A stretch of 64,000 nt of DNA, taken from assembly GCF_045679555.1 (NCBI RefSeq), contig NC_092091.1:72891839-72955838 (forward strand), given 5' to 3'. The notes beneath the pieces are model-generated. The model was not told the DNA's origin. It ran no database searches and worked only from the letters and a program-made list of their open reading frames with translations. Each line of letters opens with the position of its first letter. The stretch's first letter is position 1. This DNA comes from Salvelinus alpinus (lineage: Eukaryota; Chordata; Actinopteri; Salmoniformes; Salmonidae). Position numbers and translations under genes: made by a program. Below, piece by piece: positions 1-11,742 of this stretch.

Positions 1-3000
1 CTTCCTGGTGTGGCCAACAGCGTGCTGCCGCAAGTCGCTCTCATGGACAAACTTCTTATGGCAGTTTGTTACGGTTGTTCTACGGTGCATAGTCTACCGT
101 GTGTGGTGAGATTACTCAAGTGAGAGGAAATTGTGGTGCTTGGTCTAAAATGGCAATCAGGAAGTGAGGTATGAGTTGGTTATTGAGCTCCTCTTCCTGG
201 TATTTCAGAGTGTCTATGGAGGCTTGCCAATGAACACCAACTATCTTTGTTGGCCTCACCTGCATTTCCTGTGCCAAGATGGGTGCCTGTATTTATCTCT
301 GAGGGCCGGAAGCTGGGTGAAACCAATAGTGTTGTGTTGTCTCTCATCGAATCGGGGTGATTCATTGGTGCGTTTCTGTTAAACACTCCCACTACCTGCT
401 TATTTCCAGTCCCATTGACCTGTGGTGTAGTAGCTGTACCCACCTGACCCCACTCGAAACCTCTATCTACCTGCTGCCCACTGGATACAGAGTCAATCAC
501 TATCACATGTTCTGATGAAGAATGGAACGACTTGGGGGAAAACCTGCGGTTTTCTAACCCTACACTTCTCATTTCCATGGCCGAGCTAGTCTGTGTTTCT
601 GGGCCCACTGGGCCATTCCCTAGGCCCATTACTTTAGTGTGAGCAGCAGAGGTATCATCGTTAGTCGCTACTACCTCTCTGCACACCTGGTTTAAAGAAT
701 CTCTTAGGAGATTGAGGTCCCCGTTCATGTCACACTTTGTGTCCAGACTGTCTCTCTGCTCTGGGTTCAAATCCTGTGTGCTGCTGTGGTCCCTGGTACA
801 CATTCCCTGTTTCTGACTGGAAGACGACGTCAGATCCACTGACCTCCATAGCGGTGTTGTTGTTGCCTCTGGGGCCACTGGACTGGAAGGCGGGGTCCTC
901 TGTGGTGGCTGCAGCCAGTTGGGTGGTTAGCTCTCTGCTGCCCTCCACTGTTCTGGCTGGGTGTCTGATCCTAGAGTCCTGGTCATCTGCTTCTCCCTCC
1001 ACCTTGATGATCAACAGGTCTGGTTCCCCTTCCTCTGTCTCTGCTGACTGCTGATGGGGTTAAGTGGGCAGATAACTGAGTGAGACAGAGCATACACTAT
1101 CTACTGAATGGAGATATGGGCATGACATGGGATTTAGTGAAATTCTTAGTAGTTGCCTTGTTGTTATTGTGTTATAACCTGTGGTGGAGGGTAAACTCCA
1201 CCTTTTGTATTTTGCGTGAGCGTTTACAAACCGTTTGTGCAAAAATGCCTTGAAAGTATAGAGAGTATTACTTTAATCACAGCAAACATCTCTGGTTATA
1301 ATGTGCTGGGATATATACGTCTATACAGACATAACCTCATCCCCAGGCGGAAGGAAGTGTCTCGTGTCCGAGACTAAAACAGATATAAGTCTGAAAAATC
1401 GGCTTTTAAAATTGGAACTTACCTCATCACTTGTAGCAGCCATATGCCTTGATGGAGAGACATCCTCTTGGTCCACGTCTATGGGCTGTCTGTCTCTTAG
1501 TATGCTGCTGTTCCCAAAACTCCTGTTGGAAAGTCTGTTTCTGCTTTGCCAAATAGGTCCTGGAAATAATAAGGGAGGTAAAAAAAATAAAAAAATAATA
1601 ACTACACTACATGGCCAAAAGAATGTGGACAACTGCTTGTCAAAACTCTCATTCAAAAGTAATGTGCATTAATATGGAGTTGGTACCCCTTTGCTGCTAT
1701 AACAGCCTCCACTCTTCTGGGAAAGCTTTTCACTGGATGTTGGAACATTGCTGTGGGGACTTGCTTCCATTCAGCCACAAGAGCATTCGTGAAGTCGGGA
1801 ACTGAAGTTGGGCGATTAGGCCTGGCTCGCAGTCGGCGTTCCAATTCATCCTAAAGGTGTTCGATGGGGTTGAGGTCAGGGCTCTGTGCAGGCCAGTCAA
1901 GTTCTTCCACACCGATCTCGACAAACCATTTCTGTATGGACCTCGCTTTGTGCATGGGGGCATTGTCATGCTGAAACAGGAAAGGGCCTTCCCAAAACTG
2001 TTGCCAGAAAATTGGAAGCACAGAATTGTCTAGAACGTAATTGTATGCTGTAGTATTAAGATCTCCCTTCACTGTAACTAAGAGGCCTCGGCAAAACCAG
2101 CCCCAGACCATTATTCCTCCTCCACCAAACTTTACAGTCGGCACTATGCATTGGGGCAGGTAGCGTTCTCCTGGCATCCGCCAAACCCAGATTCGTCCGT
2201 CGGACTGCCAGATGGTGAAGAGTGTTTCATCACTCCAGAGAACGCGTTTCCTCTGCTTCAGAGTCTAATGGCGGTGAGCTTAACACCACTCCAGCCGATG
2301 CTTGGTATTGCACATGGTGATCTTAGGCTTGTGTGCGGCTGCTCGGGCCATGTAAACCCATTTCATGAAGCTCCCGACGAACAGTTTTGTGCTGATATAT
2401 TGTCCAGAGGCAGTTTGGAACTCTGTAGTGAATGTTGCAACCGAGGACAGAATTTTTTTTATGCGCAATGCGACTTCAGCACTCGGCGGTCCCGTTCTTT
2501 GAGCTTGTGTGGCCTACCACTTCGCGGCTGAGCCGTTGTTACTCCTAGACGTTTCCACTTCACAATAACAGCACCTACAGTTGACCGGTGCAGCTCTAGC
2601 AGTGCAGAAATTTGACAAACTGACTTGTTGCCGAGGTGGTATCCTATGGAGGTGCCAAATTGAAAGTCATCGAGCTCTTCAGTACGTGCCATTCTACTAC
2701 CAATGTTTGACTATGGAGATTGCATGGCTGTGTGCTCGACTCTATACACCTGTCAGCCACGGTGTGGCTGAAATTGCCGAATCCAATAATTTGAAGGAGT
2801 GTCCACATACACTATATATATATAAAAGTATGACAGTTTAATAAATTATGATCACTTTCCATATGCCCCCATCCATCAATGGTGTTTTTACAAAGAACAT
2901 GGCAAACATAATACGTTCATGACGTGTGTAATGTGTCTTTAGAGCTAGAAGGATCCTAGCTGTGTTGACAGTACAAAGTAAGCATGATACGTCACATATG

Positions 3001-3460
3001 GAATGTCAATAATACTGCTGGGCCCTAACTGTATTGACAGTACATAAATCATGGATGTTTTATACTTGCTTTGAACTTTGTAAAACACAATTGATGGACG
3101 GGGTCAAATTGAAGATTAATGTAATTTAGCCTATGTGCACTGTCAAATTCATCATCATCACCAACCTGTCGTTGCCGTCTCTCGATTGTTGTGTCTGTTT
3201 AGCAGGCGTATTCCATGGAAGCGATTGTGGACGGACCCCTCTGAAAACTTTCTCTCAGCCCGAAACCTCGCGATCTGAAGTTCCATCAATTTCATATTCC
3301 TCCGTAGAAATTCGTTCTCCTTTTGGCTTTGGGAAATCTCCAGGTGTACAACCGCATAGCCATCGTCAACAACTTTGCAGATTTCGGCTACAGCCGCGTT
3401 GGCTAGCACCTCCATGATTGAGGCTATCTGCGCCTGGAAATCGACCACGGAACCCGACAT
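1..3460 (-). pseudogene. U1: three-exon C2H2 zinc-finger gene, decayed, cut by window edge
   Basis: Exon 1 is 3460-3166 (ATG at 3460, MSGSVV start), exon 2 is 1559-1423 with a normal GTAAGT donor, and exon 3 runs from 1050 past the left edge. Exons 1 and 2 are open and encode the same coiled-coil-like N-terminus as the other units; exon 1 lacks one codon after the RAER motif. Exon 3 starts normally with the IKVE motif and is then broken three ways. A 2-bp deletion near 748-750 shifts the frame. A CAA-to-TAA stop lies at about 180-182. About 7 bp are missing in the first finger (near 60-70), removing its first cysteines. The remaining fingers lie outside the window. A Tc1 element (1605-2814) sits in intron 1. 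The call as a pseudogene rests on these lesions; a second terminal exon may lie to the left. Confidence 0.8.
1605..2814 (-). mobile_element. Tc1-like transposon, degenerate, in U1 intron 1
   Basis: A left terminal repeat follows a TA (CACTACATGGCCAAAA); the right one is partly lost and runs into a TA-rich tail. The minus strand carries broken transposase pieces: an N-terminal helix-turn-helix region at 2692-2459 and a catalytic region at 2177-1851 with the DNAP and DLNPIEH motifs. Frameshifts separate the pieces, so it should be inactive. A second, plus-strand member of this family is at 36422-37748. Confidence 0.85.
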
Positions 3461-3677
3461 TGTCCCCCGACGCTTTTGGTCCCTTTTCAATATGAAAACA
3501 GTCTTTGTGTTTTCTATATTATGATTCTCTACAGTTATCTAGCAATCTAGTAAAACAAATACAATCATATCAGAAGCTAAACATCGATAGATAGATAGCT
3601 TTTGATTGTAGCTAGCTTTATTTTCCTCGTCACCGTAATGTAATCATATGCTGGGCTGTAGAATTTAAAGTTTAACA

Positions 3678-3691
3678 CTGCCACCTACTGT
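3678..3691 (-). promoter_or_regulatory. CTCF-core-like motif upstream of U1 exon 1
   Basis: On the minus strand it reads ACAGTAGGTGGCAG, about 218 bp upstream of the U1 ATG. It matches the CTCF core CCASYAGRKGGCRS at all positions but the first. Six other copies lie at the same place before the other first exons. Binding is inferred, not shown. Confidence 0.5.
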
Positions 3692-4129
3692 ACAGGAGTG
3701 CTGCACAAGAATGTTGTACCTATGAAAGAAATATGTAATTTCGTGTAAACATTTCATTTTTTTCTGTACTTTGGATCATCACTGCACCAATACAAATTCA
3801 TAAGGATGTTTAAAATCTTCACCTGTAATAACTTATCAGTCCACTCTGGACCAAGCATCAAGCCAGTTGAACTGAAAACACAACCACTACACAGAGGGTA
3901 GCGTTCCATGTGGAAACCTTCCAAACTGTTAACACATGGACCCAGTTTTAATATGAAAACCCCAGACGTGTGGAGCTTTTTCCCTTACAACCAGGGCCAG
4001 GAGTTTTTCCACACAACGTGCCTATCATTACTCCAAGTGGAGATGTGTGAATTAGCCCCTAGATGCTGATCTTAGGTCAGTTTTTATTTTATTTTCCACA
4101 ACCAGTTAAGGTTAGGATTGGAGAAGAGG
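3692..4129. other. U1 upstream flank, no gene
   Basis: No gene is seen. Parts (about 3820-4050) match the sequence downstream of the H-type genes near 46020-46260 and 55850-56040, read in the opposite direction. This joins the 3' end of an H-type relic to the promoter of a U unit and supports an ancestral H-U block. Confidence 0.6.
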
Positions 4130-4650
4130 AAGCTGATCCTAGACCTGTACCTAGGGGAAACTTCGCCCTGGACCACTCAGGGCAGCCCAACGTCCTGTGG
4201 ACGAGGTGGTCCTTCTTTATGTTGCCGGACTGGGTGAAGGAAACGGTTTCTCTCCGGTGTGCACCCTCTCATGCATCTTCAGCTGGTGGCTGTGGGAGGA
4301 GCCCTTGGAGCAGTGGCTGCACCGGAGCTGCCTATTGGCTGACGTTAGCTGTTGCGGCTGCTTTTCTATACATTTCGATGAAGAAGTGGAGCCTGTTGAA
4401 ATTCAGGAAGGGGGCTTGCTTCCCTCTTTGGGGAACCTGGTGGAGAGTAACCCTTGGGGATGAAAAAGCGGTTTCGGGTGGACACTCCATTGAAATCTAG
4501 CAATTTGGACCTCGATCCTACAGTTGTCCCTTGCTCTGTTTTGAGCGTCAGGGGAACACTTCTCTGTCTGTCCAGACTCTATTGCCCCTCCGCATCCTCC
4601 TCTTTGACAGTAGATTTGGCCTGAAAAGAGGAGGGAGGAATTAAGTCGAC
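4130..4650 (-). pseudogene. H-type zinc-finger gene relic (last exon)
   Basis: The minus strand is similar to the last exon of the intact H gene, from the ESGQT segment through QVPQRG-like sequence to fingers. It starts after an acceptor-like TTTTCAG near 4625. Only parts of the fingers survive: the middle finger keeps its QLKMHERVH half, and the last finger has lost its cysteines through a deletion near 4215-4240. No H-type first exons are seen upstream. It is a decayed duplicate lying about 0.7 kb from U1. Confidence 0.75.
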
Positions 4651-4702
4651 GGGCATGAGCTCTACAAAACTCTCCAAACAAATACAGGTGTATTATTACT
4701 AA

Positions 4703-4935
4703 ATCAAATCAAATTGTATTGGTTACATGCTCCAAATACAACAGGTGTAGACCTTACAGTGAAATGCTTACTTAAGAGCCCATTCCCAACAGTGCAGTTA
4801 AAAAGACAAATATTTGCAAAATAAAAAAGTAAATAGTAACACAATTAAAACAATAACGAGGCTATATACAAGGAGTACCATTACCGATTCAATGTTCCTG
4901 GGTTCGAGGTTGTTGAGGTAATACATTATAGTATG
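4703..4935 (-). mobile_element. LINE 3'-end fragment
   Basis: The 5'-truncated tail is marked by AAATCAAATCAAATTGTATT and GTGAAATGCTTACTT. The same tail recurs at 8165-8345, 18676-19067, 21275-21415, 37853-38440 and 43208-43275. No coding capacity remains. Confidence 0.7.
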
Positions 4936-5489
4936 TACTTGTGGGTAGGGGTAAAAGTAACTAGGCTGTATTATTGATCAAATGAAGTTGTTCCTTTACT
5001 GACTCAACTCATGGACACAGAAAATCTGAAGCTTCTCTGTCCACAAAACATTTAAAACTAATATTGGTCTGCAGTAATTCCCTGTACTTTTAATAGGAAA
5101 ATGTCCATTCCTTCCAACTCCCTGATTTAATTTGGAAGCAATGTGAGAATATACAGGTAACTGCCAAAATAAAGGAAACATCAACAACGTTTCTTAATAT
5201 GGTGTTGGGCCTCCACAAGCCAGAACAGCTTCAATGCACCTCGACATAGATTCTACAAGTGTCTGGAACTCTACTGGAGGGATGCGACATTTCTTCCTCG
5301 AGAAATTCCATCATTTGGTGTTGTTGATGGTAGTGGAAAACACTCCAGAATCTCCCATAATTGTCTTTCGTGAACTAACACTCGCTCTTCACTTTTTCCC
5401 TCCTACTAGCGCCGACTTTGCTAATAGCTAAACATTTTTTTAAATGGACTTATTTTGTCTGTGATACGTGGTTGTCCGACCTAGCTATC

Positions 5490-6740
5490 TTAAGATGACT
5501 GCACTAACTGTAAATACAATCTCATTTTATTGGTCACATACACATATTTAGCAGATGTTTTTGCGGGTGTAATGGAATGCTTGTGTTCCTTGCTCCAACA
5601 GTCCAGTAGTATCTAACAATTCACAACAATACACACAAATCTAAAAGTTAAATAATGGAATTAAGAAATATTAGGACGAGCAATGTCGGAGTGGCATTGA
5701 GTAAAATACAGTAGAATACAGTATAGACATGCAGTATGTAAACATTAATAGTGGAACACTAGTCACTTTAATAAAGTGACCAGTGATTCCATGTCTATGT
5801 ACATAGGGCAGTAGCCTCTAAGGTACAGGGTTCAGTAACCGGGTGGTAGCCGGCTAGTGATGGCTATTTAACAGCCTGATGGACTTGAGATAGAAGCTGT
5901 TTTTCGGTCTCTCGGTCGCAGCTTTGATGCACCTGTACTGACCTCGCCTTCTGGATGATAGCGGGGTGAACAGGCCGTGCCTCGGGTGGTTGATGCCCTT
6001 GATGATCTTTTTGGCCTTCCTGTGACATCAGGTGCTGTAGGTGTCCTGGAGGGCAGGCAGTGTGCCCCTAGTGATGCATTGGGCAGACCGCACCACTATC
6101 TGCAGAGCCCTGCGGTTGCGGGCGATGCAGTACCAGGCGGTGATACAGCCTGAGAGGATGCTTTCTATTGTGCATCTGTAAAAGTTTGAGGGGTTTAGGT
6201 GCCAATCCAAATTTCGTCAGCCTCCTGAGGTTTAAGAGGCGCTGTTGTGCCTTCTTCACTACACTGTCTGTGTAAGTGGACCATTTCAGATCGTCAGTGA
6301 TGTGTACTCCGAGGAACCTGAAGCTTTGAACTTGAAACTTGAAGTGATGTGTACTCCGAGGTACCGTTGATGTGGATAAGGGCGTGCTCCCTCTGCTGTC
6401 TCCTGAAGTCCATGTTTTGTTGATGTTGAGGTTATTTTCCTGGCACCACTCCGCCAGGGCCCTCACCTCCTTCCTGTAGACTGTCTCATCATTGTTGGTA
6501 ATCAGGCCTACTACTGCTGTGTCGTCTGCAAATTTGAAGATTGACCTTCGATGTGTGCGTGGCCACGCAGTCATGGGTGAACAGGGAGTACAGGAGGGGG
6601 CTGTGCACACACCCTTGTGGGGCCTCTGTGTTGAGGATCAGCGTAGTGGAGGTGTTGTTTCCTACCTCAGGAAGTCCAGGTCCCAGTTGCACAGGGAAGG
6701 GTGTTCAGGCCTAGGGCCCCGAGCTTAATGATGAGCTTAA
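5490..6740 (-). mobile_element. Non-LTR retrotransposon fragment with reverse transcriptase
   Basis: Minus-strand frames between 6692 and 6068 carry a reverse transcriptase core with KFADDTAVVG, EVRALAEWCQENNLNIN and FRFLGVHITDDLKW. This resembles fish Rex1/CR1-like LINEs; the clade is my inference. The frame is broken near 6489-6610 and again downstream. It is inserted inside another retroposon (its GTAAGTCACTCTGGATAAGAG tail is at about 7258), which in turn sits in the 5154-7584 element. Confidence 0.75.
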
Positions 6741-6772
6741 TTAATGGCTACTATGGTGTTGAAGGCTGAACT

Positions 6773-7015
6773 ATATGTAACCGATGTGAAATGGCTAGCT
6801 AGTTAGCGCGGTGCGTGCTAATAGCGTTTCAATCGGTGACGTCACTCGCTCTGAGACCTTGAAGTAGTTGTTCACCTTGCTCTGCAAGGGCCGTGGCTTT
6901 TGTGGAGTGATGGGTAACGATGCTTCGAGGGTGGCTGTTGTCTATGTGTGCAGAGGGTCCCTGGTTCGAGCCCAGGTAGGGGCGAGGAGAGGGACGGAAG
7001 CTATACTGTTACATA
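6773..7015 (+). mobile_element. Possible SINE-like retroposon with tRNA-like boxes
   Basis: A compact segment with short inverted ends (ATATGTAAC and GTTACATAT). It contains an A-box-like TAGCTAGTTAGCGCGG and a B-box-like GGTTCGAGCCC, about 155 bp apart. The spacing is longer than in a normal tRNA head, so the assignment is tentative. Confidence 0.4.
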
Positions 7016-7603
7016 TAGTCAATGAACAACATTCTTACATAGGTATTCCTCTTGTCCGGATAGGGTAGTGTGCAGTGTGATGGCTATGGCGATTGCATTG
7101 TCTGTGGATCTATTGGGGCGGTATGCAAATTAAAGTGGGTCTAGGGTGTCAGGTAAGGTGGAGGTGATATGATCCTTAACTAGCCTCTCAAAGCACTTCA
7201 TGATGACAAAAGTGAGTACTATGGGGCGCTAGTCTTTTAGTTCAGAAAGTAATTTTGTAAGTCACTCTGGATAAGAGCGTCTGCTAAGAGTAAAATGTAA
7301 ATGTTCAATTGGGTTGAGATCTGGTAACTGAGAGGGCCATGGCATATGGGTTACATCGTTTTCAAGCTCATCAAACCATTCAGTGACCAATGGTAGCCAA
7401 AACAATGGCATTACCAGCATTTTTATGCATGACCCTAAGCATGATGGGATTTTAATTGCTTCATTGACTCAGGAATCATACCTGTGTGGAAGCACCTGCT
7501 TTCAATACACTTTGTATCCCTCATTTTGTATCCCTCACTCCCTCATTTATCCCTCAGTTTTTCTATTATTTTGGCAGTTACCTGTATATATAGGGTCAAT
7601 ATA

Positions 7604-8037
7604 CACTCAGTGGCCAACTAGTACCAGGTCGGACCCCCTTTGCCACCACAACATCCTAAATTATTTTGGGACATGAAAACGTTGCTCAATTGGTATTGAG
7701 GGACCTAACACGTGCCTGGAAAATATTCCCCACACCCTTACACGACCAGTCTGTGCCGTTGACACCAGGCATGATGTGGCCATGGCCTCATGCTGTTTAC
7801 ACCAAATCCTGACTCTTCCATTAGCATGAAGCAGCAGGAACCAGGATCGCGTGACCATTGGAGCCGCTTCTTCTTGTTTTTAGTTGATAGGAGTGGAATC
7901 TGGTGTGGCTGCAATAGCCCATTCGTTACAAGGACCGCTGAGTTGTGCGTTTCGATATGCCGTTCTGCGCCATTATTTGCCTGTTTGTGGCCCACCCGTT
8001 AGCTTGCACGATTCTTGAAATTTTTCTTCGACCTCTC
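7604..8037 (-). mobile_element. Tc1-like fragment, one terminal repeat left
   Basis: Begins after TA with CACTCAGTGGCCAACTAG and contains transposase-like sequence on the minus strand (QVPLLSTKN-like and helix-turn-helix remnants). It is the same family as 49141-49951. The far end is lost before a LINE tail. Confidence 0.65.
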
Positions 8038-8164
8038 AGCAACACACTATCACACATACTGTACACTGCTGCTACTCAGTTTATTACCCATCCTGATTGC
8101 CTCGTCGCTTTTATCCCTACCTACATGCACATAGTACCTCAACTACCTCGTACCCCCGCACACT

Positions 8165-8345
8165 GACTCGGTGCCGGTACTCCTTGTATATAACCTCGTT
8201 ATTGTCATTTTATTGAGTTACAATTTACAATTTTTATTTGGTAAACTTTTCTTACTTTTTAACTGTATTGTTGGGAAAGGGATCGTATTTCACGGTGAAG
8301 TCTACAACTGTTGTATTCGGCGCATGTGAAAAATACAATTTGATT
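8165..8345 (+). mobile_element. LINE 3'-end fragment, plus orientation
   Basis: Reverse complement of the tail at 4703-4935; it ends in CAATTTGATTTGAAT. Confidence 0.65.
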
Positions 8346-8360
8346 TGAATATACAGTATA

Positions 8361-9092
8361 CACTGAACAAAAATAAACGCAACATGCAACAATTTTTCAC
8401 TGAGTTACAGTTCATAAGGAAATCAGTCAATTAAAAACAATTCATTAGGCCCTAATCTATGGATATGCATCTGTTGGTTACAGATACTGTACCTTAAAAA
8501 AATTGTAGAGGCTTGGATCAGAAAACCAGTCAGTATCTGGTGTGACATCTCCTTCACATAGAGTTGATCAGGCTGTTGATTGTGGCCTGTGGAATGTTGT
8601 CCCACTCCTCTTCAATGGCTGTGCTTAGTTGCTGGATATTGGAGGGAACAGGGACACGCTGTCGTACATGTCGATCCATCCCAAACATGCTTGTGAGTAT
8701 GCAGGCTACGGAAGAACAGACATTTTCAGCTTTCAGGAATTGTATACAGATCCTTGTGACATGGGGCCGTGCATTATCATGCTGAAAGACGAGGTGATGG
8801 AGGTGGGTCTCAGGATCTCGTCACGGTATCTCTGTGCATTCAAATTGCCATCGACAAAAAAAATCAATTGTGTAATGATCATGCTGTTTAATCAGCTTCT
8901 TGATATGCCACACCTGTCAAGTAGATGGATTCTCTTGGCAAAAGAGAAATGCTCATTAACAGGGATGTAAACATTTGTGCACAACAGTTGAGAGAGAAGC
9001 TTTTTGTGCGTATGGAACATTTCTGGGATCTTTTATTTCAGTTCATGAAACATGGGACCAACAATTTACACGTTGCCTTTTTTTTGGTTCGG
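8361..9092. mobile_element. Non-autonomous Tc1-like TIR element
   Basis: Left end CACTGAACAAAAATAAAC and a matching inverted right end (about 9060-9092), both next to TA. Inside are only degenerate pieces resembling Tc1 transposase (REEWDNIPQ-type sequence near 8560-8640). Confidence 0.7.
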
Positions 9093-9837
9093 TATATTTA
9101 GGGTCAATGTGAGAATATTATTTACTGATTGAATTATACAAATTGATAAACAAAAACTGCAGGGGGTCTGCAAAAAAATAAATATATAATTATATATACA
9201 CGTAAAAAGTGGAGAAAAGTGTATTTACAATGTTTATGAATATCATTAGCAAAAACAGAATAAACACATTTTGAATTAGAAAAGATAATATTTTATTTCT
9301 AAAGATGTCAACACATTTCCTAATATTGGGCAAATTACACTCACTGGAGCCAATTACACTGGCGTGTCTGACATAGGCTTTGAAAAAGCACCTACGAATA
9401 GGCTACCAGTGTGGCAAGTGCCACTGACTGCTAGTAAGTTCTTTACTTGAACATACATTTTTGCCAACACATGGCTAACCTTTGTTTAAATCAGCTAAAT
9501 AGCTGCACTTAGCGAAAATGTGTTTGGCGTTAACTTTCTAGCCAGTAGGCCATGTTAGAGTTTAAACTTCTTCCAATTATAAAATGTGGGTATGTCAAAA
9601 TACTGAATCTACTAAATCTATTCATAAAAAAAAAAAAAAGTTTACTACTTCTCCTTGCCATTATCATTCACCTGAAGATATGACAAGATGTGATTTTTTG
9701 GCTAACATATGATTGGTGGCCTGGGAGGGGGTCCCTGGGCAAGAAGAAAAGGTTGAAGTGTATGCAGCTAATGTAAATATGAACCACGTTGTGTATTATA
9801 AAACATAAGAGACCTGGGCTAACATCCTGAAGACATA
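9093..9837 (-). other. Displaced distal 3' UTR of U2b
   Basis: Read on the minus strand this matches the 3' flanks of U4b (32930-33300) and U5 (51760-52110), for example GAACCACGTTGT and the CATCCTG segment. In U2b it is separated from its stop codon by a 3.25-kb nested Tc1 insertion. The poly(A) signal that is AATAAA in U4b and U5 reads AGTAAA here (9126-9121). Otherwise the stretch is AT-rich with no gene. Confidence 0.6.
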
Positions 9838-10014
9838 CAATGGATTGGGAAAGTATTCAGACCCCTTCACTTTTTCCACATTTTGTTACGTTACAGCCTT
9901 ACTCTAAAACGGATGACAATCTTTTTTTCTCGTCAATCTACTCACAAAACTCCATAATGACAGAGACATTTTCACAAATGTATACAAATAAAACGTAAAT
10001 ACCTTATTTACATA

Positions 10015-11742
10015 CAGTACCAGTCAAAAGTTTGGACACTCCTACTCATTCCCGATGGGGAATCCTGAGTGGCGCAGCGGTCTAAGGCACTGCATCTCAG
10101 TGCTAGACGCGTCATTACAGACCCTGGTTTGATTCCAGGCTGTATCACAACTGGACGGGATTGGGAGTCCCATAGGGCGGCGCACAACTAGCCCAGCGTC
10201 GTCCGGGTTAGGGTTTGGGGTAGGCCGTCAATATAAATAAGAATTTGTTCTTAGCTGACTTGCCTAGTTAAATAAATAAAAACAAAATTACAGGGTTTTT
10301 CTTTATTTGTTCTATTTTCTACATTGTAAAATAATAGTGAAGACATCAAAACTATGAAATAACACATATGGAATCATGTAGTAACCAAAAAAAGTGTTAA
10401 ACAAATCAAAATATATTTTATATTTCAGATTCTTCAAAGTAGCCACCCTTTGCCTTGATGACAGCTTTGCACATGCTTGACATTCTTTCAACCAGCTTCA
10501 TGAGGTAGTCACCTGGAATGCATTTCAATTAACAGGTGTGTTTTGTTAAATTATTTTGTGGAATTTCTTTCCTTCTTAATGCGTTTGAGCCAATCACTTG
10601 TGTAGTGACAAGGTAGGGGTGGTATACAGGAGATAGCCCTATTTGGTAAAATACCAAGTCCATATTAAGGCAAGAACAGCTCAAATAAGCAAAGGGAAAC
10701 AACAGTCCATTACAGATGAAGGTCAGTGAATTCAGAAAATTTCAAGAACTTTTAAAGTTTCTTCAAGTGCAGTGGAAAAACCATCCAGCGCTATGATGAA
10801 ACTGTCTCTCAAGAGGAACACCACAGGAAAGGAAGACCCAGAGTTACCTCTGCTGAAGAGGATAAGTTCATTAGAGTTACCAACCTCAGAAATTGCAGCC
10901 CAAATAAATGCTTCACAGAATTCAAGTAACAGACACATCTCAACATCAACTGTTCAGAGGAGACTGCGTGAATCAGTCCTTCATGGTCGAATTGCTGCAA
11001 AGAAACCACTACTAAAGGACACCAATGAGAAGAAGAGACTTGCTTGGACTGAGAAACATGAGCAATGGACATTAGACCGGTGGAAATATGTCCTTTGGTC
11101 TGATGAGTCCAAATTTGATGATCTCCGCATGTGTGGTTCCCACCGTGAAGCATGGAGGAGGAGGTGTGATGGTGCTATGCTGGTGACACTGTCTGATTTA
11201 TTTAGAATTCAAGGCACACTTAACGAGCATGGCTACCACAGCATTCTGCAGCGATACGTCATCCCATCTGGCTTGCACTTAGTGGGACTATCATTTGTTT
11301 TTCAACAGGACAATGACCCAACACACCTCCAGGCTGTGTAAGGGCCATTTGACCAAGGAGAGTGATGGAGTGCTGCATCAGATGACCTGGCCCCAACAAT
11401 CACCCGACCTCAAACCAATAAAGATTGTTTGGGATGAGTTGGACTACAGAGTGAAGGGAAAGCAGCCAACAAGTGCTCAGCATATGTGGGAACTCCTTCA
11501 AGACTGTTGAAAAAGCATTCCAGGTGAAGCTGTTAGAGAATGCCAAGTGGTGGCTACTTTGAAGAATCTCAAATATAAAATATATTTTGAATTGTTTAAC
11601 ACTTTTTTTGGTTACTACATGATTCCATACGTGTTATTTCATAGTTTTGTTGTTTGCACTGTTATTCTACAATGTAGAAAATAGTAAAAATTAAGAAAAA
11701 CCCTTGAATGAGTAGGTGTGTCCAAACTTTTGACTGGTACTG
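10015..11742 (+). mobile_element. Tc1-like transposon nested in the 9838-13088 element
   Basis: Ends CAGTACCAGTCAAAAG and CTTTTGACTGGTACTG with TA on both sides. The 189-codon frame 10772-11341 covers part of the transposase with DESKF and DNDPTH. The next piece (11295-11510) reads SPDLKPIKIVW, so the third catalytic residue, Glu in the usual NPIE, is Lys. Together with frameshifts this makes it inactive. The same family occurs at 21564-22988, 30928-32407 and 52920-53690. Confidence 0.85.
10050..10292 (+). mobile_element. tRNA-derived SINE (salmonid type), innermost insertion
   Basis: The head contains GTGGCGCAGCGGTCTAAGG (A box) and GGTTTGATTCC (B box). The body has GGGCGGCGCACAA and GTCGTCCGGGTTAGGG, and the tail is CCTAGTTAAATAAATAAA. 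It sits just inside the left end of the 10015-11742 transposon. Confidence 0.85.

Larger units (their letters stand above)
5154..7584. mobile_element. Tc1-derived short TIR element, split by retroelements
   Basis: Inverted ends CAGGTAACTGCCAAAATA (5154) and TATTTTGGCAGTTACCTG (7584) are flanked by TA. About 500 bp belong to this element; the middle (about 5361-7299) is a nested retroelement insertion. Uninterrupted relatives are at 32429-32930 and 54063-54551. Confidence 0.75.

Noticed and set aside
3461-3490. An in-frame upstream start adding ten residues before MSGS in the U genes
   Set aside because: The codon is TTG, not ATG, in the copies checked. The ATG just downstream has a fair context and agrees with the H start.
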